Shown here: positions 1-6,796 of the stretch, piece after piece
Layout: every line of letters begins with the position of its first letter
How positions within the stretch are numbered: position 1 is the stretch's first letter
Source of the DNA: JBFEYJ01 sp041546305
GTDB taxonomy: Bacteria > Pseudomonadota > Gammaproteobacteria > Thiohalomonadales > Thiohalomonadaceae
Assembly: GCA_041546305.1 (NCBI GenBank)
Contig: JBFEWO010000074.1
Location: 1-13,036 of the forward strand
Length of the DNA stretch: 13,036 nt
Direction of reading: 5' to 3'
Program-made: the position numbers and the translations under genes
Notes under the pieces: model-generated
What the model was told of the DNA's origin: nothing
The model's input: the letters and a program-made list of their open reading frames with translations, nothing else
The model's database searches: none

Positions 1-1099
1 CGGGCAATCTTACCGAGCCACCTTCGACGATATCGCTCACCTTGGCGCCACGCTGGTTCACCGCCAGTACATGGCCTGGTTCGATATCCTCCTGCCGCCC
101 CAGATTCAGCACCACTACCTGGAACTGACCGATCTGGGCAACCCCATCGAACACCGCAATGATGCTGGCATCGATCTCTCTCTCCGGGGCACGGGGCAGG
201 AAGCTGCGCTGATAGAGATCATCATCTCTTGGTAACAGGCGATCGCCACGTAGAATCTCACGGCTGGCACTCGTCACCTCAAGCGTTGACGGATCGCCGG
301 ACCGAAGCAAACGCGCCTCGCCCAGATAGATCGCCTCATGCCCCAGCACTTTACCGTTTTTCGGATCGCGGTAGGTTTGACCGGCACGAACCAGCACATA
401 GCTACCCTCGCTGGGATTTTTCTCGAGGTTTCTAGCATAGATCCGATAACCGTCACCAGAGGCCAGATGGTTATCGGCATGCGCGACCACGTAGGGGGCC
501 TGTTCCAGCTCTTCCATGGTAACTATCCGCGGACGGGTGAGAAATGGCCCGATCGCATCAAAGGGAATGGTTGGGACAGCCTCTTCCAGTCCCGTCTCAC
601 GCACTCTGGGCGAAAGTTTCACCGTGGGATAGGGCTTTCCCTGCACCTCTTTCGGCACACCGACCTCTTCGGGCGGACGGAATTGAACCACTTCCTTGCC
701 GTTACGCTGAACTCCCATGACCGGTTTGCCGTCTATAAAATAGATATAGAGGACATCTCCCGGGTATATAAGATGCGGGTTTTTGACCTGTGGGTTGTTT
801 TGCCACAGCTGCGGCCACTGCCAGGGACTCTTGAGAAAGCGTCCGGCGATGTCCCACAGGGTATCGCCTTTCACAACGACATATTTCTCGGGATAATTGG
901 CCTTGAGTTCCACGGTCGGAGCAGGCGCTACGAGGGGGGCAGTGGCAGGTTCGCTTTCCTGGACGGGCTCCTCGACGGGCAGGGACACAACGGGCTCTTG
1001 CCGCGGTGCGGAAGCACAGCCGGCAAGGAGAAAGAGTGTCACTAGCGTCGCCAGCGGGCCGGGCAGAAAACGGGCATGGTGAAACGGTTTTTTAACCAT
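1..1099 (-). CDS. LysM-domain outer-membrane lipoprotein, TsaP/PA0020-like (3' end outside window)
   Basis: I translated the minus strand by hand: 366 codons are open to the window edge, with no stop. The N-terminus is basic (MVKKPFHHAR), then a hydrophobic stretch ends in a lipobox LAGC at residues 25-28, with Cys28 as the predicted lipidated residue. The residue after it is Ala, not Asp, which favours the outer membrane. A Pro/Glu-rich linker (about 35-68) leads to one LysM domain at about 72-122, with VVVKGDTLWDIAGRF and the closing NPHLIYPGDVLYI. LysM binds peptidoglycan glycan strands. The remaining 240 residues have no motif I can name; their look and the final GGSVRLP fit the C-terminal region of PA0020/TsaP-type proteins. 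PA0020 is, as I recall, also divergent from def, and TsaP links the type IV pilus secretin to peptidoglycan. I chose the ATG at 1099 because AGG (1107-1109) lies 7 nt upstream; an in-frame ATG at 1105 is the alternative. The lipoprotein and LysM calls are firm; the TsaP role is inference. Confidence 0.85.
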   Translation of the reverse strand, partial: MVKKPFHHARFLPGPLATLVTLFLLAGCASAPRQEPVVSLPVEEPVQESEPATAPLVAPAPTVELKANYPEKYVVVKGDTLWDIAGRFLKSPWQWPQLWQNNPQVKNPHLIYPGDVLYIYFIDGKPVMGVQRNGKEVVQFRPPEEVGVPKEVQGKPYPTVKLSPRVRETGLEEAVPTIPFDAIGPFLTRPRIVTMEELEQAPYVVAHADNHLASGDGYRIYARNLEKNPSEGSYVLVRAGQTYRDPKNGKVLGHEAIYLGEARLLRSGDPSTLEVTSASREILRGDRLLPRDDDLYQRSFLPRAPEREIDASIIAVFDGVAQIGQFQVVVLNLGRQEDIEPGHVLAVNQRGAKVSDIVEGGSVRLP

Positions 1100-1233
1100 G
1101 AGCATACCTAGCGAGTTTTTATTGGTTTTTCCCCCACCTCTAACGGAGTGGCGATTTGGTTAAAGAATTCTGTATGATCATTACTTTAGCAACAAAAGCT
1201 GCGCCATTACTATAGCTTTTTTCTGGAATCACT
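1100..1233. promoter_or_regulatory. Divergent intergenic region between LysM gene and def; promoters expected, only weak matches
   Basis: These 134 bp separate two divergently transcribed genes and must carry the 5' regions of both. The sequence is clearly more AT-rich than the flanking genes. On the plus strand TATGAT at 1173-1178 is a fair -10 match, but no good -35 lies 16-18 bp upstream (TTGGTT at 1156-1161 is only 11 bp away). On the minus strand I see no convincing -35/-10 pair. The -10 candidate overlaps a small palindrome ATGATCAT (1174-1181). The def ribosome binding site is weak: GGA at 1225-1227, 6 nt before the ATG. Confidence 0.35.
1194..1224 (+). other. AT-rich hairpin followed by T-run in the def leader
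   Basis: AAAAGCT at 1194-1200 can pair with AGCTTTT at 1214-1220 (7 bp, 13-nt loop), and the T-run continues to 1222. The shape recalls a weak intrinsic terminator or attenuator, ending about 10 nt before the def start codon. The stem has only two GC pairs and the loop is long, so it may be chance in an AT-rich leader. Confidence 0.2.
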
Positions 1234-1737
1234 ATGGCAAACCTCACAATTTTACACTTCCCCGACGAGCGCCTGCGCACGGTCGCCAAACCGATCGAAC
1301 AGGTCGATGATGAATTGCGTGCCCTCATCGATGACATGTTCGAGACCATGTACGATGCCCCCGGTATCGGCCTTGCCGCCACCCAGGTGAACGTTCATAA
1401 GCGCCTCATGGTGATCGACGTCTCTGAGGAAAAAAACCAGCCGCTGGTATTCATTAACCCGGAGATCGTGGAGAAACTTGGAGAGGAGGAGATGGACGAG
1501 GGCTGCCTCTCAGTTCCTGGTATCTACGAGAAGGTACAGCGCGCCGACCGCATCAAAGTACGCGCCCTGGACCGAAACGGTAAGCCGTTCGAACTGGAAA
1601 CCGGCGGCCTGCCGGCGGTCTGTATTCAGCATGAAATCGACCATCTCGATGGCAAGCTGTTTGTCGACTACCTTTCCACCCTCAAGCGTCAGCGCATCCG
1701 TAAAAAGCTGGAAAAGCAGCTTCGACAGACGATGTAA
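1234..1737 (+). CDS. def: Peptide deformylase
   Basis: A 167-residue peptide deformylase, the usual size for the enterobacterial type. It removes the formyl group from the N-terminal methionine of nascent proteins at the ribosome, using a bound metal, usually Fe2+. All three signature motifs are present: motif I GIGLAATQ (residues 44-51), motif II EGCLSVP (89-95), and motif III QHEIDHLDG (132-140). Cys91, His133 and His137 are the metal ligands, and Glu134 is the general acid/base. The basic, Arg/Lys-rich C-terminal helix (150-167) is typical and in Escherichia coli contacts the ribosome. The ATG at 1234 gives a standard N-terminus. def is followed 27 nt later by fmt, which adds the formyl group that def removes; the pairing is conserved widely in bacteria. 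Nothing looks degenerate. Confidence 0.98.
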   Translation: MANLTILHFPDERLRTVAKPIEQVDDELRALIDDMFETMYDAPGIGLAATQVNVHKRLMVIDVSEEKNQPLVFINPEIVEKLGEEEMDEGCLSVPGIYEKVQRADRIKVRALDRNGKPFELETGGLPAVCIQHEIDHLDGKLFVDYLSTLKRQRIRKKLEKQLRQTM

Positions 1738-1764
1738 CCGCTTACCAACTCTAAATAATCATTG

Positions 1765-2706
1765 ATGAATTCCCCTTTGAATATTGTCTATGCCGGCACG
1801 CCGGAGTTTGCCGCCGTGGCGCTTGCCGCACTGCTCGAGACACCGCACCATATCAGCGCCGTCTATACCCAGCCTGACCGCCCCGCCGGACGCGGCCGCA
1901 AACTCAAGGCCAGCCCGGTCAAGGAACTGGCACTGGCACACGGAATCGAGGTGCGCCAGCCGGAGAGCCTAAAAAGTGCTGATGAACAGGCGGCACTGGC
2001 GGCGCTCACACCGGATGTGATGATCGTTGCTGCCTATGGTCTGCTGTTACCGGCGGAGTTGCTTGCCATTCCGCGCCTCGGCTGCCTCAACATCCATGCC
2101 TCCCTGCTGCCACGCTGGCGCGGAGCGGCCCCCATCCAACGGGCGATACTCGCTGGCGATACCGAAACCGGCATCACCATCATGCAAATGGATGTCGGGC
2201 TCGATACCGGCGATATGCTGTATAAACTCAACACGCCAATCCACGAGAGCGACAACGCCCAGACCCTGCACGATCGTCTCGCCGCACTGGGTGCCCGGGC
2301 CATCACCGAAGCGCTCACCCAACTGCAACAGGGCACACTTCCTGCCGAAAAACAGGACGAGACTCAGGCCTGTTATGCAAAAAAACTTCACAAGAGTGAG
2401 GCAGAAATCGACTGGCAACAACCGGCGATACAGATTGCCCGCCAGGTGGAGGCCTTTAACCCCTGGCCGGTGGCGCAAACCCGCTACAACAGTGAGGTAC
2501 TACGGATCTGGGATGCCAGGGCACTGGATGAGAACTCCGGCAAAACACCGGGAAAAGTGATCCGTGAAGACAAAAGCGGTATCGATGTCGCCTGCGGCGA
2601 AGGGATATTGCGGATCTTGTCCCTGCAGCGTCCCGGCGGTAAACCGCAAAGCGTCGCTGACTTCCTCAACGCCAATAACGTGGAAGGAGTGACACTGGGT
2701 GGCTAA
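1765..2706 (+). CDS. fmt: Methionyl-tRNA formyltransferase
   Basis: Transfers a formyl group from 10-formyltetrahydrofolate to methionyl-initiator tRNA, making fMet-tRNA for translation initiation. Read from the ATG at 1765 it is 313 residues, close to the 315 of E. coli. The N-terminal Rossmann-like domain begins NIVYAGTPEFA. The folate-binding signature HASLLPRWRGAAPIQ covers residues 111-125. The catalytic triad is Asn109, His111 and Asp147, the last within MDVGLDTGDM. The C-terminal OB-fold domain, from about 205, binds tRNA and includes FNPWPVAQT. An in-frame TTG one codon upstream (1762) is possible, but ATG is preferred. I see no good Shine-Dalgarno in the AT-rich 27-nt gap after def, so it may be translated by coupling to def. 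Its last 8 nt overlap the start of rsmB. Confidence 0.97.
   Translation: MNSPLNIVYAGTPEFAAVALAALLETPHHISAVYTQPDRPAGRGRKLKASPVKELALAHGIEVRQPESLKSADEQAALAALTPDVMIVAAYGLLLPAELLAIPRLGCLNIHASLLPRWRGAAPIQRAILAGDTETGITIMQMDVGLDTGDMLYKLNTPIHESDNAQTLHDRLAALGARAITEALTQLQQGTLPAEKQDETQACYAKKLHKSEAEIDWQQPAIQIARQVEAFNPWPVAQTRYNSEVLRIWDARALDENSGKTPGKVIREDKSGIDVACGEGILRILSLQRPGGKPQSVADFLNANNVEGVTLGG
2684..2689 (+). promoter_or_regulatory. Strong Shine-Dalgarno for the GTG start of rsmB
   Basis: AAGGAG lies inside the last codons of fmt, 9 nt before a GTG at 2699. No ATG in the rsmB frame lies near it, so this site supports GTG as the start and an 8-nt fmt/rsmB overlap, which suggests translational coupling. 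Confidence 0.75.
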
Positions 2707-4015
2707 GGGGGGACAAAACCCCCGCGCGGTGGCTGTTTCGGTGCTCTCGCGCGTGCTTCAGGATGGCCAATCCCTCTCATCGCTGCTGCCGCACAGCTTC
2801 CACTCGCTGCCGCCCGAGCGACGCGCGCTGGCCCAGGAACTCTGCTACGGCACCCTGCGCTGGGCGCCTCGACTACAAGCACTCCTTGGACATCTTATGG
2901 ACAAACCGCTCAAGAGCAAGGACAGCGATATTCAAAGCCTGCTTCTGCTTGGCCTCTATCAGCTGGCCTATATGGATGTCCCTCCACACGCGGCAGTATC
3001 GGAAACCGTCGCCGTAACGGGCTTGCTGAAAAAAGGCTGGGCCAAGGGGTTGGTGAATGCGGTGCTGCGCCGCTTTCAGCGCGAGCAAACAGCCCTGGAG
3101 CAGAAAATCGAGAGCGATCCGGTCGCCGTCAGTGCCCATCCTTCCTGGCTTTTACAGTTGTTGCAGCAGGCCTGGCCCGATCAGTGGCAGGCCATCGTCC
3201 AGGCCAATAACCAACGGCCACCCATGGTGCTGCGGGTCAACCGTCACCAGACCAACCGTGACAACTATCTGCTTGAACTCAAGGCTGAAGGATTGGACGC
3301 CACCGCTTCGCTTCATGCCCCTGAGGCACTTATCCTCGAACGAGCAGTCAATGTCGAGCTGTTACCGGGCTTTGCCCAAGGCCGGGTTTCGATCCAGGAC
3401 AGTGCCGCTCAGCTGGCCGCCCACCTGGTGGCACCACAACCGGGAATGCGGGTGCTGGACGCCTGTGCCGCCCCCGGTGGAAAAACCGGGCATTTGTTGG
3501 AAATTTGCCAGGATATAGAGATTATTGCCCTCGATATCGAGGAAAAAAGACTCCAACGTGTCGAAGAGAATTTACAGCGGCTCGGGCTTGGCGCCGTCCT
3601 GATAGCTGCCGATGCCGCCCACGCCGAGTGGTGGGATGGCAAACCCTTCGATCGCATCCTGCTCGATGCCCCCTGCTCGGCCACGGGAGTAATTCGTCGC
3701 CACCCGGACATCAAACTGCTACGTCATCCCGAGGACATCCCACGGCTGGTTTCCCTGCAAGCGGCCATCCTGGAGAACCTCTGGCCCATGCTGGCGCCAG
3801 GGGGTATGCTGGTCTACGCTACCTGCTCCATTCTGCCGCAAGAGAATGCCGGGCAGCTTGCAAACTTCCTTGCCAACCATGATGATGCAAGGGAACACAC
3901 GATCAGGGCTGACTGGGGTCACGCTGCCGAGGTAGGGAGGCAGATCCTGCCGGCCCAGGATGGGATGGATGGTTTTTTCTACGCGTGCATTGAAAAAGGC
4001 GATAGCTGCGCCTGA
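2699..4015 (+). CDS. rsmB: 16S rRNA (cytosine-967-C5)-methyltransferase RsmB
   Basis: A 438-residue RsmB (also called Sun or RrmB), which uses S-adenosylmethionine to methylate C967 of 16S rRNA in the small ribosomal subunit. The N-terminal NusB-like RNA-binding domain covers about residues 5-130. The Rossmann methyltransferase domain follows, with SAM motif I LDACAAPGGKTGHLLE (253-268) and an acidic motif II around ALDIEEKR (277-284). Motif IV DAPCSATGVIRRHPDIK carries Cys326 and motif VI YATCSILPQEN carries Cys376. These are the two conserved cysteines of the family, the second being the nucleophile that attacks the base and the first helping product release; their positions are within one residue of those I recall for E. 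coli RsmB. The GTG start is backed by the AAGGAG upstream. It overlaps fmt by 8 nt and the DUF4390 gene by 47 nt. Confidence 0.97.
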   Translation: MAKGGQNPRAVAVSVLSRVLQDGQSLSSLLPHSFHSLPPERRALAQELCYGTLRWAPRLQALLGHLMDKPLKSKDSDIQSLLLLGLYQLAYMDVPPHAAVSETVAVTGLLKKGWAKGLVNAVLRRFQREQTALEQKIESDPVAVSAHPSWLLQLLQQAWPDQWQAIVQANNQRPPMVLRVNRHQTNRDNYLLELKAEGLDATASLHAPEALILERAVNVELLPGFAQGRVSIQDSAAQLAAHLVAPQPGMRVLDACAAPGGKTGHLLEICQDIEIIALDIEEKRLQRVEENLQRLGLGAVLIAADAAHAEWWDGKPFDRILLDAPCSATGVIRRHPDIKLLRHPEDIPRLVSLQAAILENLWPMLAPGGMLVYATCSILPQENAGQLANFLANHDDAREHTIRADWGHAAEVGRQILPAQDGMDGFFYACIEKGDSCA

Positions 4016-4583
4016 GCGGGCCTTTTCTGCCCGCCGGGCATGGCTGCACGCGCTTCTGCTGCTGGGCCTGTTGCTGCCCCCCTCGCTCCATGCCGGAGAG
4101 TTTTCCATCAGCGATGTACATACCCATCTGAAGGATAACGTCTACCTGCTTGATGCTCATGTGGAATACCGCCTTAGTGATGAGGCGCTTGGCGCACTGG
4201 CGAACGGGGTGCCGCTGACCCTTTCCATCTATATAGAAATCCAGCGCAAGCGCAACTGGTGGCTGGATGCTACGGTTGCCAATCTGGAACAGCGTTTTCG
4301 TCTGCAGTTTCATCCTCTGTCACACCAATATGTTCTACAAAACCTCAATAGCGGTGCTTTCTATGCCTTTCAGTCCTTGATGGCCGCACTCGAGGCCATG
4401 GGAACGCTCAGCGATTTTCCGCTGCTGGATGCCCAGCTCATCGCCAAGGACGAGCGCTACGAGGTGATGCTCCAGGCCGAGCTCGATATCGAGTCCCTGC
4501 CGTCGCCGCTGCGCCCTCTGGCCTATATCACCCCGGCATGGCGCCTGAACAGTGAATGGTATACATGGTCCTTGACACCCTAA
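3969..4583 (+). CDS. DUF4390 domain-containing exported protein
   Basis: About 204 residues, resembling the DUF4390 family, which often sits between rsmB and an NtrY-type kinase in gammaproteobacteria; its function is unknown. The N-terminus is long and basic (RALKKAIAAPERAFSARR), followed by a hydrophobic stretch ALLLLGLLLPPSLHA at about 28-42 and a likely signal-peptidase site after HA, so the mature protein starts GEFSISDV and should be periplasmic. The rest is mixed strand and helix with aromatic pairs (RKRNWWLD) and a C-terminal WRLNSEWYTWSL. I see no catalytic motif. The start is uncertain: ATG at 3969 has AGGA 8 nt upstream; ATG at 3960 and TTG at 3990 (starting M-K-K-A-I) are alternatives. 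Its start lies inside rsmB and its end overlaps ntrY by 28 nt, indicating coupled translation with the kinase. A role alongside the kinase is inference from position only. Confidence 0.85.
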   Translation: MVFSTRALKKAIAAPERAFSARRAWLHALLLLGLLLPPSLHAGEFSISDVHTHLKDNVYLLDAHVEYRLSDEALGALANGVPLTLSIYIEIQRKRNWWLDATVANLEQRFRLQFHPLSHQYVLQNLNSGAFYAFQSLMAALEAMGTLSDFPLLDAQLIAKDERYEVMLQAELDIESLPSPLRPLAYITPAWRLNSEWYTWSLTP

Positions 4584-6796
4584 GGCGCCTCACCTCCGGC
4601 CCCAAGCCACTCCTGCTTCTCTTTATTCTGTTGTTAAGCTCGCTTTACATGATGAGCGCGGCCACGCAGAATTCGGCCGATTTTGGCCGTCTCTACTCAC
4701 TGCTGCTGGGCATTAATATCCTTGCTCTGTTGCTGCTGCTGGCACTCATCGGACGCCATATCCTCTCCCTTATCAGCCGCTACCGAGAGCGAGCCGCAGG
4801 CTCCCGTCTTACAGTACGACTGGTCATTATGTTCGTCATCCTGGCGGTTAGCCCCATCTCGGTGCTCTACTACTTTTCGCTCCAATTTCTGCACCGAGGC
4901 ATCGACAGCTGGTTTGACCTGCGCGTGGAACAGGCACTGGAGGATGCACTGGAACTAGGACGCACCTCGCTGGATAGCCGCCTGCGTGAACTCCTGCGCC
5001 AGAGTCGCCTGCAGGTGGAAAGACTTGCCCTGGAGTCCGACGCCACCGCCCGGCTCAAGATCCATGATATGCGCGAGATCAGCGAAGCGGTGGAGCTGAC
5101 CTTGCTAGGGATAAATGGCCGCGTCATCACTAGCAGTTCAATCGATCCCTCGACCGTTGTCCCGACCCTGCCCAATAATGCCATCCTGCTGCAACTGCGG
5201 CGGGGTCTCGACTATGCAGCGCTGGAGCCGATCCGCGATCGCGGCTTGCATATGCGCATCGTGATGCTGGTACCCAATCCCGACCCCCTCGGCGAGCCAC
5301 GCCTGTTACACGCGCTATATGCCGTGCCGGAACGTCTCAACACTCTTGCTAACAGCGTCCAGGAGGCCTATACCCAGTACAAAGAGCTGGCGTACCTGCG
5401 CCAGCCCCTCAAGTACAGCTTCACCCTGACCCTATCGCTGGTCCTCCTGCTCAGCCTGCTGACGGCGGTATGGGCAGCATTCTTTTCCGCACGCCGCCTG
5501 GTGGCCCCGATCAGCGATCTGGCCGAGGGAACCCGTGCCGTGGCGGCCGGTGATTACACCATGCGTCTGGCCATGCCCGGTCGCGATGAACTCGGCTTTC
5601 TGGTGCGCTCTTTCAATGAGATGACGCGCAAGATAGCTCGAGCCCGTGATGAGGCAGGCGAGAGCCAACGCAAGGCGGAGGAACAGCGTGCATATCTGGA
5701 AGCCGTCCTTGCCTGCCTCTCCTCCGGCGTGCTGACCCTTGATGATGAGGCCACGATTCATACCATCAACAGTGCGGCAGAGCATATTCTTGGCCTCCAA
5801 ATTGGTCCCAACCCGGAACTGTCACTTGATGAGCTGCAGGCACGCTATCCACTGCTTGAACCTCTTGTTGAGACCATCACCAACCAGCTCGATCATCAGC
5901 ACGGGACCTGGCAGGCAGAAGTGGTGCTATTCGGGCCCAATGGCCGACAGGTGCTCATCTGTAGAGGCTCTCCGCTTCATGGCAGCGGCAGCCCCCAGGG
6001 CGAGCATGTCATCGTCTTCGATGATGTGACCGCGCTGATTCAGGCGCAACGCGATGCGGCCTGGGGAGAGGTGGCAAGACGCCTTGCGCACGAAATCAAA
6101 AACCCACTAACCCCGATACAGCTCTCCGCTGAACGGCTTCGCCACAAGTACCTGAACACCATGCCCACTGAGGATGCCGAGGTACTGGATCGTTCTACTC
6201 ACACCATCGTGCAGCAGGTCGAGAGCATGAAAGAGATGGTCAAGGCCTTTTCCGATTACGCCCGTCCTCCGAAACTACATCTCCAACCGGTAGATCTTGC
6301 CCGCTTACTTGGTGAGGTTCTCGATCTTTACCACGGCGATGCGCGAGTGTTTATCCGACAACATATCCAGCAGCCACTACCAAGCATTGAGGCGGACGCA
6401 GGTCGGTTGCGCCAGCTGTTCCACAACTTGATCAAAAATACCGTAGAGGCGGGCGAACCCTCACATCCGCTCACCCTCGATGTCTCTCTCATGCGAACTG
6501 AGAAGGAACTTCTCCGCTTTGTGGAAATGCGTTTTGAAGATAATGGTCCTGGTATCCCCGAATCACTGATGGGCCAGTTGTTCGAGCCCTATATCACCAG
6601 CAAGCCCAAAGGCACCGGACTGGGCTTGGCCGTCGTCAAGAAGATCGTAGAGGAACACGGTGGTATCCTGTGGGCGGAGAACTGCGAGAATGGCGGAGCC
6701 TGCATTACCCTGCGGCTGCCCGTACAGAACAAGGCGACCCACGCGGGCAACAGTGAAAACCTCAACACCGACTCAGCGGTCATTGAACGCTCATGA
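4556..6796 (+). CDS. ntrY: NtrY-like membrane sensor histidine kinase
   Basis: A 746-residue membrane histidine kinase with NtrY architecture. Likely membrane segments are at about 18-37, 47-71, 85-108 and 288-311. The 109-286 segment, with a helical start (LEDALELGRTSLDSRLREL), is the probable periplasmic sensor domain. A HAMP linker follows at about 309-362 (RRLVAPISDLAEGTRAVAAG), then a PAS domain at about 378-495. The HisKA box ARRLAHEIKNPLTPIQLS has phospho-accepting His512; its HExxN form also allows phosphatase activity. The ATPase domain has the N box LFHNLIKNTVEA, the G1 box DNGPGIP (662-668) and the G2 box GTGLGLAVVKKIVEEHGG. All catalytic elements look intact. In known NtrY proteins the signal involves nitrogen or redox state; the ligand here cannot be read from sequence. 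The gene overlaps DUF4390 by 28 nt and ntrX by 4 nt. ATG at 4565 is an alternative start; neither has a clear Shine-Dalgarno. Confidence 0.92.
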   Translation: MVYMVLDTLRRLTSGPKPLLLLFILLLSSLYMMSAATQNSADFGRLYSLLLGINILALLLLLALIGRHILSLISRYRERAAGSRLTVRLVIMFVILAVSPISVLYYFSLQFLHRGIDSWFDLRVEQALEDALELGRTSLDSRLRELLRQSRLQVERLALESDATARLKIHDMREISEAVELTLLGINGRVITSSSIDPSTVVPTLPNNAILLQLRRGLDYAALEPIRDRGLHMRIVMLVPNPDPLGEPRLLHALYAVPERLNTLANSVQEAYTQYKELAYLRQPLKYSFTLTLSLVLLLSLLTAVWAAFFSARRLVAPISDLAEGTRAVAAGDYTMRLAMPGRDELGFLVRSFNEMTRKIARARDEAGESQRKAEEQRAYLEAVLACLSSGVLTLDDEATIHTINSAAEHILGLQIGPNPELSLDELQARYPLLEPLVETITNQLDHQHGTWQAEVVLFGPNGRQVLICRGSPLHGSGSPQGEHVIVFDDVTALIQAQRDAAWGEVARRLAHEIKNPLTPIQLSAERLRHKYLNTMPTEDAEVLDRSTHTIVQQVESMKEMVKAFSDYARPPKLHLQPVDLARLLGEVLDLYHGDARVFIRQHIQQPLPSIEADAGRLRQLFHNLIKNTVEAGEPSHPLTLDVSLMRTEKELLRFVEMRFEDNGPGIPESLMGQLFEPYITSKPKGTGLGLAVVKKIVEEHGGILWAENCENGGACITLRLPVQNKATHAGNSENLNTDSAVIERS

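Noticed and set aside
338..1045. Long plus-strand open frame (235 codons) at the left of the window.
   Set aside because: It lies opposite the LysM lipoprotein gene, which has a lipobox, a LysM domain and a plausible start. The plus-strand translation has no recognisable family.
1762..1764. TTG as the fmt start.
   Set aside because: It adds one residue only. The adjacent ATG at 1765 is the more usual initiator and neither has a clear ribosome binding site.
2047..2478. Minus-strand open frame of 143 codons inside fmt.
   Set aside because: It is a shadow of fmt, which has all its catalytic residues. The antisense product has no recognisable motif.
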